In this document: one piece after another, positions 23,901 through 35,900 of the stretch | How the letters are laid out: each line of letters starts with the position of its first letter | Numbering within the stretch: position 1 is the first letter of the stretch | From: Aplectana chamaeleonis | Lineage: Eukaryota > Nematoda > Chromadorea > Rhabditida > Cosmocercidae | Reading direction: 5' to 3' | DNA: 64,000 nucleotides | NCBI GenBank assembly: GCA_029168955.1 | Contig: JAPDOI010001490.1 | Span: 109,931 to 173,930, forward strand | Program-made: the position numbers and the translations under genes | Notes under the pieces: generated by a model | Seen by the model: the letters and a program-made list of their open reading frames with translations, nothing else | What the model was told of the DNA's origin: nothing | Database searches by the model: none

Positions 23901-26900
23901 GAGCACTCGCCGATAGTCATCACGAGCCTTCACTAATTCAGCTCGCGCCGTCTCGTACTCCTCGGTCTTCTGAATAACATCTCAAGGCTACAAAATATGG
24001 AAAATCTGGAGCATAATGCTCACCTTCTCAGCTTCCACCACCTGCGTCGCTGTCCGCGAGTGAGTTGCCTCCAGCTGCGTAGACGTTTCAGCAATAAACG
24101 CTTTGGCAGCGTCCCTCCGCCTTCTAAGCTCATCCAGTTCTGACTTTCTTGCTACTGTCTCCTTGTTGGCGCCTTGCAGCTGCAGCAGTTGATGCGCTAG
24201 TTCTTGAGCTTGGACGCTCAGCTGAAATTTTGAAAACATTCCGAGAATGCCTTCTAAACAACATAACACGATTACTAAATCCAAAAAATAGCCTCACTTG
24301 TTGGTTATTTCCTTGTAGCTCTGATATTCGACGCATTTTCTGATCCCTCTGATCTCTCATGCCCTCTATTTCATGCGTGATTTCAGCAATACGGTCTCGA
24401 GCCTAAAAAGTTTTTTAAATCACCTCTGCTAATTATGAACAACGAACAACGAATTGAGGCCCCTTATACACTTCAATCGCTGATGACCATGACAGCACAC
24501 TGGCCGGGATCATACCTCACGCGACCAGCGACAGCGCATACCAGAGAAATCGATTTTCGGTCGATATTGATGGTGAACATTGCGTCGCGTCGCTCGTCAC
24601 TCGAAATATGTTCCCGGCCTTTGAACACGGTTAAGCAAGCGATGATATCTCGCTGGAGCAATTTGCTGAGGAAATAGGAATTTTCGACTACACTTCTAAG
24701 GGTCCGATTAGAGCCCGCCGCTGGAGGGCGAGGCAGCACGCAGAAGGCGTGAATAGATTGTACGGCGTCGCAAGATCGATTTTTCATCGTCATGCTGACG
24801 CGCTCTTGCGCGGCGAGACTAATTGGGCCCTGGCACAACTGCTGCGCGGTGGTTTGAGACTGCAATCCAGCGCAAGGCATGGAGTGCACAAGTAGCGTAT
24901 TGCGGGCAGCCGCAGACGTCACAGAAAAACTACATATCCTCTACTGAGGAATAAAATTTACTACTGTCAGTCGTGTGCATGTGCGCGCGTACGCTGCGTT
25001 TCCTTCTCCCCCATACTTTCTCGCGTACTCGTTTAAAGTACTGCCATTCTCGAAGCCAAACTCCAATCCGCATTTGCGGACAGCGGCAGTGGCATAACGC
25101 AACAGGATGATATTCGTGCTGGAATTACTCGGTTCCGAAACGACTCACTTTTCTCCAAGCACAATTATCCCGTGTTGCGTGATGCAACAGACGTAGGCGT
25201 AGACCGGAATTTGGCTCCGAGAGCGAAAGTACAGTCGGCATGGATCCTAGTGATACTTAGCGTTCCCCTTTAAAGTATGGCGTAAACTCGGTGCACCCAT
25301 TTTATAGCACATGACACCGAGTTTGCAACAACTTTCGAGAAGTAACGCAAAGTATCCTTAGGATCCATGCCGACGGTAAGAGTTCGAAGATCGAAAAAAA
25401 ATATATTTGAATGCAATCACATAGCATAACTGATGAATTCCACAACGCATAATAGTGTAGGATTATGTAGGGTTCAGAAGGAGCGCGCACACAGGCGTGG
25501 ATTGAGAGGGACTTCAATAGGAGCTAGTCAACATCCTCAGAAAAGGGCTGTGTAGAACGTCGTCTAGAGAAGGGCGAGGCACTCTGTAAAACGGACCTGA
25601 TAATGCGCGCAGCATCAGAAGCCTGAAACACTCATGGGAATGGGCGGGTTTTCAAGAGCACCGCGTAAGCCTTTAGAAGTGAGCGGGCATCCAAAAATCC
25701 GGTAAAACTATAGAATCGGAAGGGAAGGGAATTCCAGGCCCTAATAGTAATCGTGTTTCGAACAAAGTCTTGCGCTGTCGCTGGTCGCTGCGACTCTGCA
25801 GAGCCCTTTTGTGGTTATGGCAAGCGGCACTGCGTGCATTATAATTATGTAGGGCAGGGACGCAAACCAAAAGTGTCGGCTCTCTACGCTCTAGGCAAGC
25901 CCCTCGATTGAAACACTGTATAAAATGGCAAAATGTGTTGGGTGTTTCATATGAGTAAATGTGGAAAGTGGTTAAAAAGGAACATGGGAATTCGCCCGAG
26001 CTGCATCTAAGCAGGAGAGAGAATCGAATCATGCAAGAGAGGACTTCAAAAGCAGACTTCCTAGATCAAATGACGAAATTTATTCATTCGGAAGCAGCGA
26101 CGCAGTTACGTGGCAGTCGTGGGAATACGAGGAAAATGACTATCGACCGAATTATTTCGGAGCAAATCAGCGTAACGGTTTTCAGATATAACCGGATTAC
26201 CCGCTTCAGGAGATAAAAGCGAAGGAATTGAGGGATATGTGCAGAATCATCGAGTAGAGCGCAGGGCATCGTACCAAGAAAATACTGCCAAACTTCGTGC
26301 ATGAGCATGGAAAACAGGAGACCCATTATGTGACTTCGTTAGGAAAGATATCCAGAAAAAAGCAGTCACGCGAGCCATCCGGCTTTTCCCACTGGTCGAC
26401 TATTTGCCTGCCACATGAATCCGAGGACCCAAAACCAACTATTTAACAACAGGAAATAGTTATCGCCCTTATCTTAACTTGAGGAAGCCGCAATGCAGAT
26501 ATAATATCTTTATCATGAAAACCGAGTGCCTGCTTGCTAGAAAACACAATGTTAGGAGTGGAGAAACGACGGCTCTGCTCCCAAGATAGCGAGATAAATA
26601 CTGTGTCGCCGCTTCCTGGAGATAAGATCCCAACCATATTCAGGAGACTTTGCCACAAAATGCTTCTCAAAAGCCAAAGACGGGTTAGCCATAGGGGAAT
26701 TGCTGCAACGCTGATTTGTCCTGATTTTTGAACAGAAATTATTTGCACGGATTTTTGCCGCATTACACATCCAAGGAAGGGCCGGGGCCCAGTTCGAACG
26801 CAATCGCGACGCGCGGGTGGAAATCTACTTGTGCAGACTGTCGCTAGAGCGCGTATACCCTAAGCTTCAGAGAAATTCATGGCATTACTGTGGGGTGGAG

Positions 26901-29900
26901 AGATGCAGAATGGGCGAAAAAATGGAAAAAAAGAGTGCAGTCGTCGACGACGCCAGATCACATTGACTATTGGAGGTCAAAAATCGACCAATGAAGTGAG
27001 CGCGCACACAACCGCATATAAAAGGCGAGCACGCGTGGTTTCCAGGGATTCGTCTTTTTCGTACTGGCTGCTCTACAACCGGCGCCGACTCCACTCACCT
27101 TTCTCGGATTTTCCGAGAACTATTCGACTATTGCTAATACTCTTGTTTTCAATAAACTCATTATTTCACTACGAGTTTCAAAAACTTCTCCCCTCATTTC
27201 TTTCGCGCTTCCCAAGTTTACTCTGAGTGAATGGAAGAAGATGAGTAGAGCAAACTTGGGCCACACAAAAAATGAGGTTAGAAACTTTCAGATCTGGAAA
27301 TGTCATGGCTTTCTCGGAAGTTGAAGGTTGACCCGCTCTAACTAGCGCGTGACCTGGCGCATTGCCGATGTGGGCGTCGAATTCGATGTGTACCGCGCCT
27401 ACAACCCCATTTGTACCACCAAACCCAGGTTCGTAAATTGAATGTTTTCAAGATTACTTACCGCAGTAACACTTGCATCCGTATCCACCGCTTTCTCACT
27501 TAGCGCCTGTAGCTGGAACGCCAACGTTTTCTGCCGCTGCTGACGCTGCGCTGTCAACTCCGCCTCCCGTTGCTTTTGGGCCTAGATAAGCACGACATTT
27601 CGAAATATTTCCAGCACAACTTAAGAATGCACTTAAAAAGAGAAAACACTCAGATGCGTACCTGAGTCTCTCTCAACCGCATCTTTTCGGCCTCAATCTG
27701 TCGCAGTCGCTCTGCTTCTTTGCGAGCAACTTCACGCTCAGCTTGACGCTTCATTTCCTGTTCCAACCGGGCTTCTTCCAACTGCCGCAGACGTTCTTAA
27801 TTAAACAGCGTCTTTGCGAAATTGGGAACAGGATGATCATTTCAACTTAGGAAATCTTAGGACCAAAAACTTTCGACGATCCACGAATCATTATGTTGCA
27901 GGAGATTTTTCCTCCTACAGATTCATCCGCACTTCGTGAACTAATAGGGGCAAAAAAAACAGTGAAACTTGAAGAATCACACAAAGAAATTTCGCTCAAT
28001 CCTGCCTGCAAAGTCGCTTCAACCTTGACGGCACAGTACACACATTAAGTACTATCCAGTTTTTTCTCTAGTCACCAAGAGGATTGCGCGCTGATTACAA
28101 TATTGCCCTTGAATCATTCAGAACTTTCTGCGAGAGATTTTACTGCCCTCAAAAACCGAAAAAAAAATTTGAAAGGCGAAGCGGACGAGTCCGAGACTGG
28201 TTTTTTCGCCAAATTGCCGAATCCAGGGGTCGAAAACGTTTTCCGCCCAAGCTTCGCCTACGGAGGCCATTGGGTATGCTGAGCACGAATATGTGGTCCA
28301 TATCCGATTTTTGGAAGATAGGTCAAAGTCTCCTATCTGACTGAAACTGTCTAAGAGGATCCTGGTCGCAAATTCGTAGCCCATTTTTCGATTTTCGAAA
28401 TATTAAGGCATGTTGCGGTAGCCAAGCGACATTAAACCTACCGTATTCTACACTAATATTTCCATACTCGAAAGAAGGTTAATCAAATCACGATCAACAC
28501 CTCAAGGACAAGGGTTAGGCTCACTGCGATAATCAAACAAACAAATTGCAGCTTCGGGCGCAAAAACCTAAACCATCGACCTCCTACGGTATAAGTACCC
28601 TAATCTGCCATAGTCTTCCGTAAACTCGAAACCGTATTTCAGATTCGTGTTCAGCACCCCACAGGCAAACTTTGGCAAAAAAAAAACGACCTATGGGGTC
28701 GGAAAAGTGAATTAATGGGGCCTATCCTTGCCAGATTCTAGAAATGGTATATTGGAACAGAATGTATGAAAGCTAATCTTGGAAGGAAGGACAAATTCAA
28801 GTCCACAATTGCAAACTGCAGGTTGTTCATCCTCTATTTGATCCCAAAACCAATCCAAGAGGGCGTGGCGATGTGGCCTCCTTTCGGTGCGTAGCTTTAG
28901 ACATCGTACAGTTAGTTAGTGGTTCATAGGAATCTGACCTTTTTAGAGCCCTGTGAATAAACTCTCGAATTTCAGTTTAAAAAAACATCCAATCCATGTA
29001 AAGCGGCGTACCTAGTTCCGCTTGCCTCTCAAGCTCGCGTTGTCTCTCTTTCTCCAAACGCTCCCTTTCCTTCCTTTCTGCCTCTTCTCGTTCTCGCTTC
29101 TCAATCTCAGCACGCCGCCGGTTCTCCTGCAACGATGGAAATCCTATTTCAGCACATAACCTTAACAAAGACAACATACGCATAGATGAATCCTAGCTAT
29201 TGTAAGCGATGGCTTGAAGAAACAATGGGTGGATAATGCGAGACTGCTAGGAGCCACGTCAAAGGCTGTGCTAACGATGAAAGCAGTCGTCGAGGTTTCG
29301 CCGGAAATTAATGGTCCGGGGCTCATTTCAACGACCACGTTGAAACAAAGCCCAAAAGCGAGTCGGAGGTGATCCAATGCAATCACAAATTTGAAGCTCT
29401 CAATCGCAAAACACCCAATTTCCTCGAGAGCCAACCATCAAAGTGAACGCGTAAGTGCCAACGATAAAAAAAACAACTTTATCAAAAGATTATATGCGGC
29501 GGTCTATCTCATTGTATGCCCCAAAACTACTTACCCGGGCACTGATCGACTTTTTCGACTCCGAATGCCGGAATTTTTGCCCAAACACCACCTAGCAGGT
29601 CACTAGGGGTGTTCAACACAAATTTGATGATATCTGTAGCCGGCTGCACGGTGGATTACGATAAGTGGCGGTACCTACAGAGTCACAGGTCAATATTTAA
29701 GGTTTAGCATAAACACCGCCCAGGGGTATTCATAGAGATGCTGATACGAATCTGAAATTGACTGTAGATTTGATGTCGCTCGGCTACTGTAGACCGCCTC
29801 AGCCAGTCGAAAATTGGACAACGGACAAGGGATCTGTGATCAACAATCCAAGGACCTTCTTTAAACAATGTTTCAGTCAACTCAATGACTTTGACCTAAT

Positions 29901-32900
29901 TAGTGTATATCCACCGGAATCTTACGAAGAATCGAAAGCAGATCCAATAATCGTGTTCAGCGCCACAAATAAGACATCCTTCATAGTCCGCCCCGCCACA
30001 GCAGTACGCTCCTGACGTGCGGTGGACTATGGAACGTTTTACCGCGCGGCACGCACGTGCCGCCCATCCTGCACCGGCATGATGGTGCCGCTCAAACCGC
30101 CAGGGCTGTTTTACGATTTGTATAATTACTTGATTCTCATTTCGAGTCGTCTTCTACACAACCAATTCTAGGAGTATTCTACGCTACAGGGTCAAACCGG
30201 GTTGCGAAATTTCGCAACGGGGAGCCGCAAAAATTTCGGCTCGAAAGAGAAGGTTAGGGTTATCGCAAAAATTTCGGACCAAAAGTGGAAATCTGGCGAA
30301 GATATCCCAACAATTCCCAAAATTTTTGGCCACCAAAGGGAAGGATCGTTTGATCAGGTTTTAGACGCTTGAGCCCGACTACTGAACGAATTTTCGGCGT
30401 CTGCCCATTTTAGTAATCAATTATAAACTGCGCAGAATTTGCGCCTCGTGGGAAGGGGTCGCGAAAATTTCGGATTTGGAAAAAAATGATGGTGGGTCGG
30501 GGGGTTTGTCGCTCCGATTTCTAAGAACTACGCAACGCCCCGCTTGACTATGCTACGCTATCATGTGTATGGATGCCAGCCTAGAGTTTCTTTGCATTAA
30601 ACAGTTAAGGTCCAACTTAGCCCCATACCACCTTGGTGGTGCCGCCAGAGATTGCATAGTCGTTTCCCGCGCGGCAAGAAGTTTCATACTCCACCGCTCG
30701 TTTCGCGCGTCACGCGAAAGGTGCCAAATCCCCCTGGAAGACGTTTAAGCAAACAATTTTTTTCGACCTTTGCGGTCTGAAAATTGGATGACTATGCGTC
30801 CCTATCTTTATTATCGCTTCAATTCTTATAGCTAATTATATGTTCACTCTAATGAATAACGGTAGAGGAAAGCGGACGTTGTGCAGTAGAAAATTCTAAC
30901 TTTAGGGCCGTGAACGAAGGGTTGGACCTTGTTTTGATCGCTATTTCTTCTCAATTACTTTGTTACAACGAACCCCGAGCCTTCGAAATCCAGATGGCAG
31001 TTAAAGGATTTCATTTGTCGCAGACACTGCATTCAGTGAGACTTATAGGTAGCCTATGCACAGAAAATTCAGAAAAAAAGATTGAACATACTCACCTCCT
31101 CCATGAGCACCTGTCGCCTTCGCTCAAGTTCCGCCTGACCACGAGCAAAATTATCGAGGCGCTTGTCTTCGAAAGTCTTGGGAGCGGGACTTTTTTGGGC
31201 TGGCGGTGCACCCGGCTCCAGTTGCGGACTGTTATTTGCAGATCGCGAAAGGCCACACATCTGCACTAGTTCTATGGGAGTCTGATCAGGGAGTGCATAA
31301 CCAGCCTATAACTTCAAACATCTTCACAGAAAACTAGGAGACGCCTAGTCGAGTTCCAAACGCACCTTAACCATGTCGATGAGATGCATGGCAATGCAGA
31401 ACTCATCAACTGTCAGTTTTCCGTCCTTATTCACATCCGATAAAGTCCATATATGAGCAAGTGCTGTTGTTGGCAGGCCACTCATGCCGAGTACACTCCG
31501 ACCTGCCTGACCCGTGAGAAATCCAACACGTTGCTGAAATTTGAAACCTAAACTCGATGAAGCCATCCATCCGAGTCAGACAGGTCAAATTTGAAGTCTT
31601 TCGGAGAACCAGACACTGTTTTAGAGACGTCTCGGGTCAGTGTAGTAGCAGCTCAGGGTCAAAACTAGCGCTTAATCTAATGAAGTTTTCGGAGCCGGTT
31701 TCAATATAAAATTCAAATTACGACCACCCCCCCCCCACCTTTCCATCTTTCATCCAACTATAAACAGCTATCCTGTTCTATTAGACGCTATTCATACTCC
31801 TCAACGCCAGCGCGGCACGGGCGTGACGCGCGGCCAAGGTGTTGGAGTATAAATGGCCTAACGACTCGCCCACGCGGCACGCGCGTAATGCCCGCTCCGC
31901 CATTTCGGCGACGGCTTTACCAATTTTTACATCATTTTCATTATTTAACCATCATCAATTTCATTCTGTTCTATAAAAATTAAATCCAAAACTTTTCTGC
32001 TACCATGATAGCAAACGAATGTACACATATTGCTTGTTCTGCAAAGTTGAGGACCACTTTAATCCGCTCCCCCAAAGTGAAAAATTCGCGTGCAGAGGGA
32101 CCCGACGGAATATCGGCTGTTCATCTCAAGCATCTTCCCGATCCCTATTATGAATTGCTCTCTGATCTCATTTATTCGTCATTCAGTTCTGGTGTTATTC
32201 TGGCGCGCTGGAAACAAGCTGTCGTCATTCCCATCGCCAGCAAGTGGACAAGGCTGCCTCCCACCGCCCCATCTCCCTCCTTTCCCCCCTAGCCAAGCTT
32301 GCGGAAAAGGTTGTCAATCCGCTCCTCCAAAACGCCTTACAGATCAACACTCATCAGCATGGTTTCAAAAAGGAGCATTCCACCATCACTGCCCTGACAT
32401 CAATCACCGAGCATATCATCGCTGGATTTAATCGCAAGACTCCGGCTGGTAGAAGCCTCGTCGTTGCTATTGATCTCTCGGCTGCATTGGATAGCGTCAG
32501 TATCCCGCTCCTATCGAAATCCATTCTGGAATCGGACATGCCCAGTTGGTCTAAAAGATGGATTAATAGCTTTGTCAAAAACTGGTCCATTCGTGTCAAG
32601 TTAGACGGACATCTATCGTCTTCGGTCCCATTGAAAGCCGGTGTCCCGCAAGGCGGGGTGTTGTCTCCTAGCCTGTTCTCGCTATTTCTGTCTGATATTC
32701 CTGAGCCACCAACTGGCATTCATCTGTGCCTGTACGCTGATGACATCACTATCGTTTGCACGGACTCTGTTATTGACCGAGCCACTGCCACCATGAACAA
32801 CTACTTACGAACGTTGGCTGTGTATCTTCTTCTTCTTCTTCTTTGCAGCCACATAGAGGGTTTTGTCATAGGCGGAGGAACTGGGCGGCCAGTAGTGGAT

Positions 32901-35900
32901 TCGTCCATAGGTCCATTGGTGTCAGCGTGGTAGGTCTCTCATGACAGTTGAATAAATGTGCGGTATCATGGCCGACGATACCGCAGTCCGGGCACACATC
33001 AGATTTGCTGCTGTCAATCTTGCTGACATAAGACATTAGCATTGTAGAGTGACCACAGCGTAATGATGCGAGCGTGCATCTCGCCCTTCTTCCGAGTTGA
33101 GACTCTGAGGTGCAGACGGGGGGCGGTATATCTCCTAGTATAGGATTTATGGCCACCTTCACAAGATGACACCGTACGAACTTGGTGTGCTCCTCGCGCA
33201 AAAGACGGAGTCGTTCTTGCTGTGAGTCGTGCCATCTTTGCAAATTGACTTTGTTTGGAGCATCGGCGAATGGCTTTCTTATACTTCTCTCTCTCTCACG
33301 GGGTTTAGCACTCTCCACGACGGGTGATTTGGTTGCTTTATAATGTTAATGCGGAATTGCTGGGCCTGGAGCTGACAGTGCTCCTTCACTGGTAATAGAC
33401 GGGTCTCAGCATGCAGGTGCTCGACTGGGGAACTCCTTGCACATCCGGTGGCGATACGGAGAGCAGCATTTTGTACTCGTTGCATCTTTGTCCAGGAGGA
33501 TTCTGAGACGAGATGCTGCCAAACCGGTGCGGCGCACTCCAGGGCGGGCTACAGAATTGCCTTATACGTTGTGAGTATAGTCTCCTTGCTGCTACCCCAC
33601 GAAGTGCCGCCCAGGGCCCTGAGAACGTTGAGCTTAGCTTTAGCGACTGCCTGCTTCTGCTCGGTATTCTTATGAAACTTGAGTGACGGATCGAGCACAA
33701 GACCGAGCAGCTTTGGAAAGCGAGCAGCAGGCAAACGGTCTCCATCCCACACGACATCCGGATGAGCGCTGTGCTCGGAAGGGTCCGTCGTGAGAACGGA
33801 CACTGACGACTTGGCTGCAGAGATACTTAGCATCTTGCGGTCAAAAAAGCTCTTCAGTGTGATCAGGTACTCGTTGATCTTATTGGCGGCCACCTGTAAG
33901 TCCCGATCTCGACACATGATTGTTATGTCATCGGCATACGCGACGACCTTGATGTCCTGTGGAGGCTCAGGCATATCTTCGAGGTACAGATTGAAGAGGG
34001 CTGGCGATAGAACTCCGCCCTGAGGGACTCCAGCTGCCATAGGAATACTGTTGGAGACATGGTTCTGAAACATGACTCTTGCCCGCCGACCTTTTATAAA
34101 GGCCGATATCCAGCGCTTCTGCCAAGATGGTATTGACGACTCCAGAATGTTGCTTGACAGGACTCCAAGGTTAACCGTATCAAATGCCTTGGTGAGATCC
34201 AACGCAACAGCTACAGTTCTCAATGGCTTGTTAAAGTTGAACCCGTCGATAGCATAGCTGGTAATTTCTAGCAACGCCGTAGTTGTGGAATGTAGCCTCC
34301 TGAACCCATGTTGAAACAACTGCTTCTCGTTGTGCTCCGCTAGATCCTTGACAATGAGCTTTTCGGCCACCTTGGCGAAAGGTGACATCAAGCTAATGGG
34401 ACGATATCCCTTTACTGATGACTGAGGTTTGCCAGGCTTGGGCAACGGGATGACGTTGGCTGTCTTCCAGTTTTGCGGAATAGTGCAAGAGCTAAACGAA
34501 GTGTTAATCATATCAACGATGAGCGGAAGGATCTCAGTCGGGAGTTTCTTCAGTACAGCAGGACAAATGCCGTCCGGACCGACAGCTTTGGAGTTCCGCA
34601 TGTCCTTTATAATCTTCTCTACTTGCGCCACAGTGAACGCATCGGCCGTGCTCATGAGCGGGAGCGGCACAGCTCTCTTACTGTCACTCTATTTTGCGGA
34701 CCTCGCCTTGTACTCGTGACAAAGAAACTTTTACCGAGAGAAAAGGCGGCTTCCTTTCCTGACTTAAAAACGTTATTACCGAACTCAATAGTGGAGATGG
34801 TGGCTGGCGAGCTCTTTCCCGATAGTTTCCGAAGCACCTTCCAAGTAGCTCCACTGTCCGTCTTGAAATTCAACTGTTCTGTGAATTTTTCCCACTGTTC
34901 TTTCTTGTGCTGGTCGAGATCTTTTCTGATCTCACCATCCAGCTGAGCGACGACAGGGTCTAGATGGTCAACTGCTCTTCTGGCATCTCTAGTCCTGATT
35001 TTCTGAAGAATTTCTCTGGTGACGTTTGGATAGAACGTCTTAACTCGGCCAACAGGGATAGCCGCCTTCATGGCCCTGCAAATTGCATCAGATAAGTGAT
35101 GCTCCTTCTGGTGCACATTGCCATTCCACGGGTAATCAGCCGCTAGGCGTAGCGCAACCTCACTGAACAGGCACCAGTCTGCTTGGCCTAAATTGAGATA
35201 AGAACGTTGACGAACACCAGAATAAGGAGCAAGAGAATTTGAGAGATCGATGTGCACAAAGACGGAAACATGATCACTAGACAATGTTGTTGAGGTAGAC
35301 CATGAGCAAGCGTTGGAAAGGTTGGACGAGATAAGAGTTATGTCTGGGCTAGAAGATCGGCCGTTGGCAGGGAGACGAAGTGGGCTGATCATCGTTTAAG
35401 ATGACCAGGTCGCACTCCTCAGCCCATTCTTCGACTTCTTCTCCTCTAGCATCAGAACCAAGGGACGAGCAGAAGGTGTGGGCATTAAAGTCGCCCGCGA
35501 AAACAACTGATGATGAGAGGGAATAATCGTTGAGTTGTTTGAGAAGAGGAATGGGATTGTAGGAGGAGGGGCATGAGGTGGTAGGGGAATATATATGTTG
35601 AAAAGAGAAAGGGGTGTATTAAGAGGGAGATGGATTGGAAGGTGCTCGAGAGTACCATGCGTGCGGATGTTTGGTAAGAGGTGGGAGGGGAGAGAGGATA
35701 AAACAAAGGTTGAAACTCCTCCGCCAAGAGCTGACCTTGGAGCATGGAAGGAAGGGTAGCCCGGGATATTAGGATGAGGATAGGTAGGGGATGGAGAGAG
35801 GTTGGTTTCTTGAACCATGATCACGTCTGGATGGTAAGTCCGTGTGAAGAGAGAGAGCTCAGGAAGTTTAGTACGAAGGCCGTTGAGATTGATATGTACA

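Larger units (their letters stand above)
24403..27461. other. 3.1-kb intron within the coiled-coil region
   Basis: Holds two adjacent MITEs (25045-25230, 25234-25374), an aaatttact-type MITE fragment (24940-25040) and a LINE 3' remnant (~25650-25760, minus). A GC-rich Harbinger-like end sits at about 25770-25812. Nothing distinctive in 26300-27460. Confidence 0.55.
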